Source of the DNA: Termitomyces sp. T153
Lineage: Eukaryota > Basidiomycota > Agaricomycetes > Agaricales > Lyophyllaceae
Direction of reading: 5' to 3'
Assembly (NCBI GenBank): GCA_018296165.2
Contig: JACKQL020000029.1
Location: forward strand, 62,001-126,000
Length of the DNA stretch: 64,000 nt
This document shows, piece by piece, positions 36,607 to 46,175 of this stretch. Position numbers and translations under genes: made by a program. Under the pieces are notes generated by a model. That model did no database searches, was not told the origin of the DNA, and saw only the letters and a list, made by a program, of their open reading frames with translations. Numbering within the stretch: the stretch's first letter is position 1; the number at the start of each line of letters is the position of its first letter.

Positions 36607-38595
36607 TCTATAATATATGGGACAACTCCTGGGAAAGTGGCTGTGCCTATATATGCAATGACTTTTTTGGATTCTGCTGAGGTAAGCCTGACTAATGCTG
36701 ACCAATTCTTACATAAGAATTGCCTTCTAGGGTAGTTGGCTCTTTATTCACACTTTGAATAAGGAAAAAAATGGCATAGCAGACAGCTTTGGTTGATAAC
36801 ATGAATTTATTGTTTCCCTGAGCCATCAAGATTGATATTTCAGGCAATTTTCAGCCTTTTTCAGGCATTACTTATGTGAAATGTACTGTCTTTTAATGTA
36901 CCTCTTCAAGCAACACTTCTGGCTGTTCTTTGAGGATAAAGCATGTTCCATGCATGTATTTCTTATCAATAAAAGTTCAGAACAATGAATTTTTGTGATC
37001 AAAATGGCCAAAGAAATGGCATAATATGTTTCTTTGACTCTTAAAAGTTTCTACTTATTCTTTGAAAAGGAGAATAGTTGCCCTGTGTATATTCCTAGGC
37101 AACTATGGTTCCTGAGGGACTTTGAAAGTTTTATGACATACAGTATGTTTTGACTATAAATCTGACTTGAATTTGATAGCTGATATCCCCTAACTTGGAA
37201 TGTGTATTCTGTCATGTTAGGTGGTACCAACATTGAATTGTAAATTCAAAGTCTTAACCAAACAAAGTGAGGCTATACTTGGACTGTGCTGATAGCTGTA
37301 TGCTAGCTCCTGATTTCAAGGTATATGGTATAGACTTGAAAGTATGAATTTGTATAGTTTTACAATAATCAGTTCCTATATCTTAGAATCAACTTACTCC
37401 TGATCATCTCCAACTTTGCCTGCTCTCAATAGATATTTGACTACATTATAACAGCCTCTGAAAAAGGATGGTGGATTTAATTTATTATGCTACTATTGGT
37501 GAAGAGAGCATTGAAAATTACTTTTAGATGGAAAAAGCTTCAGAAGGCAGTATTAATATAGAATGTGTAAAGTTGATGGTCCTCTGTTAAGGGACTGGAA
37601 CAGGAGGTTTTTTCCTCACTACTATGAAATATATGTATGTTTTGATAGATTGGCTTGCTGATAGCTGTAGGCTAGGTCCTGTTTCTGAGGATCCACAGGG
37701 TTTATGATTTGAAGGTGTATGGTTTGTGATTAGATGATTGTATGTCAGATATATTGAGTTGAAGAAAACAGATGAGTGATGTGTAATAAATCTTGATTAG
37801 ATAGAGTATTGAAAAGGGATTATTAAAGCATTGTCACCACTTTAATAAGAATCAAGTCAAAGGTTTGATTGCTAAGTGTTAGTACCACTTAGTGATACCA
37901 TAAATGAGATTGTAGATATCTCATTACCCAGGCTACTTTCTCTAATTTCTTTCTCTTTAGTGTAGGTTAGTGTCCAAAAATTGTCCAACATGATCTTCAA
38001 AGTGTATGAGTAATAAGGGAACAGAAGGTGGTGGAGACTTTGATTCATTGATGATTCTAAATTTTCAAGTATATTAAAGATGATCTATGATCTATTGAAT
38101 GATAATCAGTTGGAAGAGTTGGAATATTGAAAACCTAACCAAGTGAAGTGAGGTTTGGGCTGGATTTCAGCATTATGTTAAAAATAATGGAATACTTATG
38201 AAGGAAGATTCATTTGACTGAGTGAAATATAATTAAAATCATAGTAAAGAGTGACATTTACTGACATTGACAATGACAGGAATATCAACACATTGATTTG
38301 AAAAAGAAAGACCAAAGTCAGCATAGTGAAAGAGATGAGTGGAAAAGCTCCATTAATATGACAATGTTGATTACTTTATTGAGGAACTCTTATCAATAAC
38401 ATGAAAGACAAACTGAGGTTGAGTTTGGATCTCAGCATTGAGTTGGCAAAATACAACACCTAACTGAACATAGTGAGGTTGGGTCTGAGACTAAGCATTG
38501 AGTAGAATATTGAGGACCTAACCAAATGAAGTGAGGTTGGGTCTGGGATGAAGCAAGAGCTACAGGCTCATGCCAAAGGCATGGACTGTAGCTTG
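36607..38595 (+). mobile_element. Helitron H2 (non-autonomous)
   Basis: It starts TCTATAATATATGGG at 36607 and ends with the GAGCTA...TAGCTT hairpin (38557-38594). The first 240 bp follow H1's leader, including the AATTCTTA hairpin (36704-36721), CAGACAGCTTT and GATATTTCAGGCAA. No helicase sequence follows. The last 500 bp share the minisatellite-like core and the GGGGATTATTAA unit with the H0 tail. Length is 1,989 bp. Confidence 0.6.
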
Positions 38596-38698
38596 TTTTT
38601 GTTTGATTGGGCCAAGATTTGGGTGCCTTGGCACTTACATAATATCATTACATAAACATGCTGTCTATTACTGTTGCCTATCTTATTACAAAAATGTA
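38596..38698. other. Flank between Helitron H2 and the pogo element
   Basis: About 100 bp of AT-rich sequence with no recognised feature. It ends in TA, the target of the next element. Confidence 0.5.
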
Positions 38699-38987
38699 TA
38701 CAGTTGAACCTCCTAAAACCCATGGCCCCTCCATAGAAGCCAAAAAGTATGAATTATTAAGGGGTATGGGCTAGGTAAGGGGTTGTTGTAGGGGCACTTT
38801 TGAGGCTTAAAATAGTCAATATTTGGATTAATAGTTATAGTAGCCATCTAAACATCTTTGGGAGTGAAAAATTCAGCAAGGGTGGTAGGTCAAAGAGACT
38901 GAAATTCCTCAAGGTGTGTTTGGCATCTGAAATTTGCAAGAATCTCTTCCAACTTCCATGCATATAGCTGGTCAACATCAGATATAT

Positions 38988-39729
38988 TGTCAGGTTCTGC
39001 TGACTATGGGGGCTCAGCTACACTGGGCTCTTTCTACAGTGCACAGACCACCCCCTACATGTGACTTTTGGTTCCATACTTTCCAGCCCCTTATTCATAA
39101 CTGTTATTCTAATTCCCCCTTTTGGTATGCCTGAATCAGTGCCACAGGCTAGTTCCTTGTGCCATCATTCCTCCTTTGCATTCTTAGCTTCCATTTGCCC
39201 CATTTATCTCTTTCTCCTTTGTATTTCTTCCATTCATCTTTTTCCTCCCATTCATTCCATTTATCTTCCTTGATTCATTTCATATTCTTCCCCATTCAGG
39301 TTCTTTCCCATTTGGGTTCTTCCATTCATCTTCCTTTCTCTTCCCTTCATTCCATTCATTTCATATTCTTCCATTCATCTTCCTTTCCCTTCTCTTCATT
39401 CCATTCTTTCTCATTCATTCCCCCTTTACCTCCTTTCAGTCAACATTCCAATCTGGTTATTCTTAGATTAGATTTAGATCTTGCCAGAATTGATGCCACT
39501 CAGATGCTTTTTGCTAGTCCCATGCTTCCCCTCCCATTACAGTGATTGGACTATTATTGAGTGTATAGTCTAGTCTAGTCCTTGTCCTATCCTGTTCTGT
39601 ATTTCCTCTAGTGTATTTTAAAAGGATAATGTTGCTGGAACTTGTTTTACTAGGAGGCTTACAGTTTTCAGCCTTAGTAAATGGTTGTTTTGACTTCTGG
39701 TGTTTTATTATGTTCTCAATGGTGTGACA
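38988..39729. mobile_element. Possible family A-related LTR remnant
   Basis: Starts TGTCAGGTTCTGCTGACT followed by GGGGGCTCAGCTACACTGGG, close to reversed family A ends, and a TGTGACA end occurs at 39723-39729. The interior differs (long pyrimidine tract, repeated CATTCATTCC-type words at 39240-39420), and no target duplication was found. Confidence 0.3.
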
Positions 39730-39856
39730 ACATTGTAGCATCAGTTACTGTGCTACAGGACTCCAAGGTTCTCAAGGTGAGATAAAGCTCATTCAACCTT
39801 AGCATCAGCTGTATCAATTGACTTGAGGGACTGAGCAGTGTTGAGAAGAGATGAGA

Positions 39857-41189
39857 TCAGGACTGATGGAGTGACAGCAGGCTCCAAGTCAGTAGAAGAT
39901 GGATTAAGAAGTGCATTGTGCAGGATACCAGACTTTTTCCAACATTTCCTAATAGTTGTTGTGTCCACCTCCTTCTACATAGATCAGCCATATGCAAGGC
40001 CTTGAGAATGTTAAGATCATAAATTTCAGGAGGGGGGATGTCACTGTCATAGCGATGAATCACACGATTGACAAAGCAGGCACAATAATGAGCTTTAAAA
40101 CAGCAAATAATACTGCCATTAGCTGGCTGAACATGAGCTGTGAGATTTGGGACAAAGTTTTCTTCACAAATGTTTGTAAGGCCCTCAGGAGTAATGTGAC
40201 CACTGAAATTATCTTGCAACAGAAGGATATAGCACCCCTCATGCTGCAATTTGGCATCCCAATCATGGATCCATTCTTGATAAGCACTGTTGTCATCCAG
40301 GCTTTTGCATTACTCCTCCAGTAAAAGCCAAGTTGAGCTCTAGTCTTTTGTTGGAAGGCTCGTGGACATTCAGCCTTTCCAATAATTAGTGGTGGCAGTT
40401 TCTCAGTCCCAGAAGCATTCATTGTGAATGCAAAAGTCAACTGTTTCTTGTCACCTTTTACACCAGACATCCATTTTGTCATGAGGTCATGGTCAGGTGG
40501 CATTCTGTGTTGAATATGTAAGTACATTTCATCCAATTTCAAAACTGCACTTATGCCCAAAAGAGTCCAGTCTTGTCCATATTGAAAATGTCTTTGAGTT
40601 GGTACTGATGTCTGGCAATCAGCTCTTGAACATGTTTACACTTGCAATCAACATCTTGAGGATCTGCAGAACCTGCCTCTCCATGATGCTTAAAGCTTCT
40701 TAAGCCACATTGCTTCTTAAAGCAATCCAACCATCCTTTGCTACAGGTAATCCTCTCATCAGTTGGCACACCCACAAGATCTGCAAAGCATTCCCATTTC
40801 TTCCTGAGAATTTCACTGTGAAGTTCAATTTCATCCGACATGGCCTTGTTAACCCATAATTCAAGCATCTCGTTAACTTCTGGGTGCTCTGTAAGCTTTT
40901 CTCACTTTGCATTACCAGTCTGTCCTCTTGCCAATGCCTCAGCATATTGAGCCCAATACTTCTCCTCATTTTTGAGCCAGTCTGATATCAATGGTTGCTT
41001 CAAGCAAAGATTAGGATATATTTTATTCCAATGTGCCACCATTTTGCTTTGACTGGATCTGTTTGCATGGTGCCAATCAAGAATCTCGACCCTCTGCCTC
41101 AGAGTTGCATTCTCCTTCTTCGTGAAGACAGGTTCTTTCTTATTCTTCTCTTCATGTGGTTTTGTATTGCAATTTTCAGGCTCTGGCAT
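39857..41189 (-). pseudogene. pogo-type transposase pseudogene
   Basis: On the minus strand the N-terminal part (41189-40902) and a CENP-B-like helix-turn-helix part (40868-40551) are in one frame but split by a TGA where relatives have Arg. Then come NMDKTGLFW (first DDE Asp), MPPDHDLMTKWMSG, PLIIGKAECPRAF and AWMTTVL. After a frameshift near 40240 come ILLLQDNFSGH (second Asp) and LTAHVQPANGSII, where functional relatives have an Asp in the QPxDAGII position, here Asn. The break between LFWA and MPPD may be a decayed intron. The transposase is dead. Confidence 0.85.
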
Positions 41190-41510
41190 TTTTAATGAAA
41201 AAGTTAATTCTCAAATTGACAGTACACTTACCATGCTTCTTCTTCATGCCAATAGCTGCTTTCAAACCTCCTCCAAGCTCTGTCAGTCACTCTACCATAC
41301 ACCTCTGATGTGATTTCAATCGGGCCAGCCCATGTTCATAGTCCAAAGCCTTATCAAGGAGTTCTATGATGACTGTTTCTTCTTCAACCAGGTTAGCATC
41401 GTTGTCCAACCATGTTTCATCAGCATCCGAAATCTTTTCTTTCCTTGAAAGTTGTAAAAGAAGGTCTTGCTTACGAGTTGCTATTGCTGATTTGAGATGG
41501 AAAATACCTG

Positions 41511-42560
41511 TGATGTGCTCCTATGCCGCCTAGTGCCGTGCAGGAAACCTAACACTTGTCACTAGATAGGATAGCTGGCAGTAGGAAGTTAATAATTGAG
41601 GGCGAGTCAGTAACCGTCCCAGAGAACTAGAGCGAAAGTGGTGGCAAGGAGGTGAAGTCGAAAAGAATCGCTACTGCTAACGATAGTCGCAGCGAAACTG
41701 AAACGGTGGCGGGGCGAATAAAGGAGAGAGACGGCGGTAAGAGTAAAACTAAGATTGACGGACGAACGTAAACTTATCGCTAGCTGCAATTGCTAGCGTC
41801 ACTAAATTGAAATAACGCTAATAGGCACCCGTAATCGGTACCACACTAAGTCGAGGTCGAGGTTGAAGAGGTTTGTCGCGAACCCAAAGTCGAAGACGAG
41901 ATGAGGGAAAGGGATGAGGCAAATGGAATCTTTAAGCTGGTAGCTTATAGATGGAGGAGTAATACGATGGTGATGCGATGGTAAAAATTCGATGGTCGGG
42001 TGTCTATGTACAGGCAGTATTTATACGTTTTCGAAGTATAGTAAGGGAAGGTAAGCAATTAAGCGCCACTAGCGGCGGCGTCTGCCACTGTGTTTAGGTT
42101 GCGTGCCAGGCGTCAGTCCGTAACTAAGTAAAAGGTCATAGGGGAGGCCTTGGCGACGACTAATTGCTAATAAGAACCAAAAAGAGAATGAGTCCGATGT
42201 CAATACCTGAAGTAAGAACACCGTTCAGTGATGTTGGTAAGCTCGACAAGGGGAATGATAGTAAAAAGGTACGCGTCTGGTAATATGTCCATATATAGTA
42301 AAGGAACGCCGTTTTGTCGCCAGGATCGCTAAGGTCGCTAATAATCGTCGCCAAGAGGGTCTAGGCCTTGATGGTCTAGGCCCAAGTTCCAGGCTTCGCG
42401 TGATGTTCCCCGTGATCAATAAGTCTCGTGGTCACTAGAGTCTTGTGCTTCGGTCCAATCCTAGGGCTAAGTCCCGTGCGCTGAGTGTTGTGACTTGTGT
42501 CAAATTCGAAGTAGTCAGCTGCCGCCGAAGAAGGTGCTCAGCGATAACTGGGGCTCATCA
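41511..42560 (+). mobile_element. Solo LTR, family B, CpG-retaining copy
   Basis: Termini are TGATGTGCTCC and GGGCTCATCA. CCTG at 41507-41510 and 42561-42564 flanks it (CCTGT if the first T is shared). It matches 12835-13922 throughout but keeps many CG dinucleotides. It lies inside the CG-poor pogo element, so it arrived later. No coding sequence is present. Confidence 0.8.
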
Positions 42561-42918
42561 CCTGTCTTGAGGATTTCGAGAGGGCTTTTGGGCATTGTAA
42601 TGCCAGCAGAATACTGTAGTGATTTGAAAAATGCACCTTCAATGGGTTTTCATTTTAATTTTGGTTATATTCTTGGTCATCCATGTAATCATGAACTTAT
42701 GAATGACATTCAAAATGACATAGGATTAGATTACCAATCAAAAATCTATCTATTTTAGGCAAAGTATGGGTTATGACCCCCCACAAGACCCATGAGTTAT
42801 AGAGTATGGGAGGGTCACCAAATTTCCCTGCGAACCAAGTTGGTGGATGACCCAAACCCATGGACTTTGAGGGGTTATGGGTTCCGAAGGCCCATGGGTT
42901 TTAGGAGGTTCAACTGTA

Positions 42919-43051
42919 GTATTTGTGTACATGTTCAAGTACATACAGCACAGCTAAATATGCTTAATGTTATCACTTGTACTGTATTATTCTGCTTAAT
43001 GAGTCGGGGACTAGCGCTCCTCACCCACTAGGATAGAAAAGATAGATGACA
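42919..43051. repeat. Dispersed repeat R1, copy 2
   Basis: Matches 7095-7225 (TACATGTTCAAGTACATA to CCCACTAGGAT). The pogo element inserted at its left edge and the Gypsy element at its right edge. Confidence 0.6.
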
Positions 43052-43056
43052 GCTTA

Positions 43057-43281
43057 TGTAACGGTAGTCCACCAGATATGGCAGAGTATGGTCACAAGGT
43101 CTTAGTCTCGCGGTGTGGAACTGGTGTAAGTCCTACAATTGCAAAACTATCTACCACATTGATTCCGATGCCCTTTTATACTACAGAAGATGTCGGAATA
43201 GATGCAGTAAAATTTACTGAATAGAGAGGTTAATAATAGATAGTAAGTCAGAGATAGTGACGTAGTCACGATACCGCTACA
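43057..43281 (-). repeat. 3' LTR of the Gypsy element
   Basis: It differs from the 5' LTR at four places. Each is TG or CA where the other has CG (TATGG/TACGG, CTACAA/CTACGA, CATTGAT/CATCGAT, CTACAGA/CTACGGA). Confidence 0.95.
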
Positions 43282-43292
43282 TTTGCCCTCCA
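43282..43292 (-). promoter_or_regulatory. Polypurine tract
   Basis: On the minus strand GGAGGGCAAA directly precedes the 3' LTR, the expected position of the plus-strand primer for reverse transcription. One C interrupts the purine run. Confidence 0.6.
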
Positions 43293-43385
43293 AGTCGGAT
43301 GGAAATACAGCTTTTAATATATTAATGTGGAATTAGTAGGAGTGAGTTGAGTGAAGAGTGAACGTCGATATTGGACTGGCTGGAG

Positions 43386-43664
43386 CTAGTCAGATTTGTT
43401 GGCGGGAGCTCGCGGGGACTTGAGTAGATCTTCGAATTCCTTATCCAGGGCCTCGTCGTCCGGGATAGGGACGTCGGCGGGGTCTATGGCCATGTCATCA
43501 TCATCCTTCTCCGCTGCCTTCCCTTTGCCCTTAGGATCCTTTTCTTTGATTATTATACCGTTGGCGGTGACCGCGGTGGTGGCCCGAGATTCGGATCATC
43601 TCGTGGGCTCAGAAGGTTGGTTGACAGGTGTCTGGGTGGAAGGGCCCGCATTCACGCGCTTGTC
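43386..43664 (-). pseudogene. C-terminal tail of pol beyond an in-frame TGA
   Basis: After the TGA at 43665-43667 the same frame continues (DKRVNAGPSTQTPVNQPSEP), meets a second TGA at 43596-43598, then continues through an acidic/lysine-rich tail (DPKGKGKAAEKDDDDMAID) to TAG at 43386-43388. Both TGAs would be CGA if a C-to-T change at CpG is reversed. This suggests the original protein ended here. Alternatively it is 3' leader and the stop at 43665 is natural. Confidence 0.55.
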
Positions 43665-46175
43665 TCAGTGAGTGGGGGATGAGGCGGCGGCTGAGGTACT
43701 AGCAACTGGTGTGGTGGAGTAGTTGTCTCGCAGCTCCGAGTAGGACCTCTTTGGCAGAGAAGTCAAATGGGAGGTAATAGTGTATGAGAAGTTCCGACGA
43801 GCATGAAATTGTTTGGTTCGTTGTACCTGCTGGCTGGAAGGAGCACGCCAGGCTTGGATAGCATCCTCAACAGTTTGTTTATCGACTTCGCCCTGTTTAG
43901 AAATGAACCCAAGGGTTACGAGGAGGTCGAGACAAGGGTCCACATAGGAGCTTGGAAGGTAGCCGTTAGGGAAAGGCTTATTCACCCTGGACCAGCTGTG
44001 ATCCTGTTCGTCATATTGAGAGAGACGGTAAGGGCACTCAGTTTCGGGGTTGGCCAAGTTGAGCACTTCTGAAAAGACAGTGTAGCCGATAGGCATAGGA
44101 AGTCGAGGGTTGCCGCGGGTCTGGCGAACCTCCAGGTCAAATTCCAGGTAGAGCTGTATCTGAGAGGGATGAAGGCTGATCCTACCGCCTGGGTTCTCAG
44201 GGTCATGGAGGATGACCATGCAGGTGATGGGATCAATAGTGAGGAATGGATGGTGACGAGGTCGGTTAGGCCCATTGCTGGAGGACCCGCGGTTGCCATA
44301 GGGGTTAGGGTGACCCATTAGCAGGGTGTAAGTGGTGATTGGGTAGTCGATGGCCAAAAGACGTAAGATTATAGCAGAGGCAGGTGGCCCGAGAATGGGA
44401 GGGGGCTCTTGAATCCCCTGGTCCATGTCGGCTCCTTTAAGTGTCTGAAAATTTATCTGTCCTAAAAATACTTGCGGGTCATCGAGAGGAGGTTTGCCGG
44501 TTCCTGCCTTGATCAACTCCTCAATTTTTTCAAGCCCCAGTAATTCCAGGTAGGGGACTAATAAGTCTAACTCCTTGACCTGTTCGTAGGTCATCCATGA
44601 TTTGTCCCCAGCCTTCCATAGGACTTCAAACATAGCATTGGTTTTGGTCCCATGGTGCGCCACAATACGCTCGGCAGCCCATTCATTTAACTCAGGCTCA
44701 ACAATCTGCTTGTCCAGGCGGCCTGGGAATAGTCGGTCATCATTTGGTTTATGGATTCGCAGTAGGGCTGCATGGAATACATCATGTATTCCTCTCTGTT
44801 TCATGTTACGAGATATTGCTACTTGGAAGGAATTGTTGCCAAAGTCCTCAGTGATCTGGTACGGTCCTTCATATCTCGGGATTAGCTTGCGTGGGAATCC
44901 CTTAGGATAGTTGAAGTTTTTTGTTGATATGTAAACCATATCTCCCATTATAAATGGTGCTGGTTGATGGCAACAATTGGCATTTCGACTTTGTTTTACA
45001 CGTGCTGCCAGGATACAATCATGTGCTGCAATCAAAGCAAGCTTGAGGCGCTGTGCAAACACTCTTACTCCTGGGAACTCATCTGTACGTGCATTATTCC
45101 ATATCATCGGTCTTGGTAGCCTTCCTGAATTCAAGAAGAACAGAGAATACCCTGTGCTGTCAGATCTTGCTGAGTTAATGGCAAACTCAATAGCTGGAAG
45201 TTTTGCCACCCAATCTTTATGCTTGTCGCCTATGCATTGTCTAATCATCTGCACCATGGTTCTGTTAGCGCGTTCAGTAGACCCATCAGATTGAGGGTGA
45301 TATGCCGATGACATCCTTAACTGGGTTCCTATCAGTTCATGTAGGTGTGTCCAGAAGGTACTAGTGAAATAAGAGTCATGGTCGCTAACGATTGCCCTTG
45401 GAAGTCCATGATATTTATATACTTCATCAAATATGAGTTCAGCGACTTGTCGAGCAGTATAGTTTGTTCTACTAGGCACTAAGTGTACCATGGCTGTGAG
45501 TAAGTCAATGATTACAGTAATCGAATCATACGATCCATTTCTATCCTTAGATTCAGGTAGCGGCCCCACGAAGTCTATTCCCATTACTTCCCATGGCTGT
45601 GAAGGTACAGTCAGGGGTTGTAATAATCCGTAAGGTTTCTGATTAGATGGTTTATTTTGACGGCACGTGGAACAAGTATCACAGTATTTTTGAACATCAT
45701 GTGTCATTGTTTTCCACCAGACCTGATCATGCAAGTAAAGCAATGTCTTCCTGTGTCCCAAGTGGGCTAGTAAAGAATGAGCTTCCGCAATTATTATTTC
45801 CCGAATGTTACGTCCTCGTACAATGATTGCTGGTATGCACAACAGTTTTCTTCCTTCTGACTTCAAGTATACCATCTTGTCCTGAGTTACTTCATAGTTT
45901 TTGAATGCTTTTGGGTTTTCGATGATCTTTGCAAATAGCTTGTCTTCCTTGTATCGGCCCTTCAGTGATGCTGCTAGATCAATCGGATCCATTCCAGCAT
46001 TGAGCAGCTCTTCTAAGGTTAGTGGGGTGAGGCTAGCATATTCTTTCAGCAACTGCTGTGATTTCAATGCTAATGTTCTGTCGTATGACTGCTCCAATGG
46101 GTCTGTGTACCTTTCATTTAAGTTTAGCTCTGCTGGCCTGCCTGTATTAGGTAACGGCTTCTTTTGAGCTGGCAC
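43665..46175 (-). CDS. Gypsy pol, integrase and C-terminal extension (836 codons)
   Basis: Same frame as the preceding pol ORF, separated from it only by the TGA at 46176-46178, so it probably has no start codon of its own. It has an HHCC zinc module (HLGHRKTLLYLHD...CDTCSTC, about residues 136-172) and the integrase catalytic core with Asp near 199 (GIDFVGPL), Asp near 263 (VSDHDSYFTS) and Glu near 300 (DGSTERANRTM). A GPY-like LIPRYEGPYQI follows, then a chromodomain-like AAERIVAHHG...FEVLWKAGDKSWMTYEQV. About 300 further residues of unknown function follow (HPFLTIDPITCMVILHDPEN and onward). Integrase inserts the cDNA copy, and chromodomains bias insertion toward marked chromatin. Confidence 0.9.
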   Translation of the reverse strand: MPAQKKPLPNTGRPAELNLNERYTDPLEQSYDRTLALKSQQLLKEYASLTPLTLEELLNAGMDPIDLAASLKGRYKEDKLFAKIIENPKAFKNYEVTQDKMVYLKSEGRKLLCIPAIIVRGRNIREIIIAEAHSLLAHLGHRKTLLYLHDQVWWKTMTHDVQKYCDTCSTCRQNKPSNQKPYGLLQPLTVPSQPWEVMGIDFVGPLPESKDRNGSYDSITVIIDLLTAMVHLVPSRTNYTARQVAELIFDEVYKYHGLPRAIVSDHDSYFTSTFWTHLHELIGTQLRMSSAYHPQSDGSTERANRTMVQMIRQCIGDKHKDWVAKLPAIEFAINSARSDSTGYSLFFLNSGRLPRPMIWNNARTDEFPGVRVFAQRLKLALIAAHDCILAARVKQSRNANCCHQPAPFIMGDMVYISTKNFNYPKGFPRKLIPRYEGPYQITEDFGNNSFQVAISRNMKQRGIHDVFHAALLRIHKPNDDRLFPGRLDKQIVEPELNEWAAERIVAHHGTKTNAMFEVLWKAGDKSWMTYEQVKELDLLVPYLELLGLEKIEELIKAGTGKPPLDDPQVFLGQINFQTLKGADMDQGIQEPPPILGPPASAIILRLLAIDYPITTYTLLMGHPNPYGNRGSSSNGPNRPRHHPFLTIDPITCMVILHDPENPGGRISLHPSQIQLYLEFDLEVRQTRGNPRLPMPIGYTVFSEVLNLANPETECPYRLSQYDEQDHSWSRVNKPFPNGYLPSSYVDPCLDLLVTLGFISKQGEVDKQTVEDAIQAWRAPSSQQVQRTKQFHARRNFSYTITSHLTSLPKRSYSELRDNYSTTPVASTSAAASSPTH

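Larger units (their letters stand above)
38701..42916 (-). mobile_element. pogo/Tigger-like DNA transposon
   Basis: The left end is CAGTTGAACCTCCTAAAACC followed by CATGG. The right end, in reverse from 42916, begins with the same 25 bases. TA flanks both sides (38699-38700 and 42917-42918). CAGT-type ends, TA duplication and a CENP-B/DDE transposase identify the pogo branch of Tc1/mariner. The 4.2 kb span includes a nested 1.05 kb LTR (41511-42560) and possibly another insertion near 39 kb. Further copies of an AACCCATGG motif near the right end may be subterminal binding sites. Confidence 0.85.

Noticed and set aside
36704..36730. Hairpin followed by CTAG, looking like a classical Helitron 3' end
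   Set aside because: The matching site in H1 (29512-29538) continues with clear homology after the hairpin (later shared CAGACAGCTTT and GATATTTCAGGCAA), so it is an internal 5' leader feature, not a terminus.
39159..39545. 128-aa plus-strand Ser/Phe/Leu-rich frame resembling a membrane protein
   Set aside because: It arises from a pyrimidine tract with repeated CATTCATTCC-like words, not from coding sequence.
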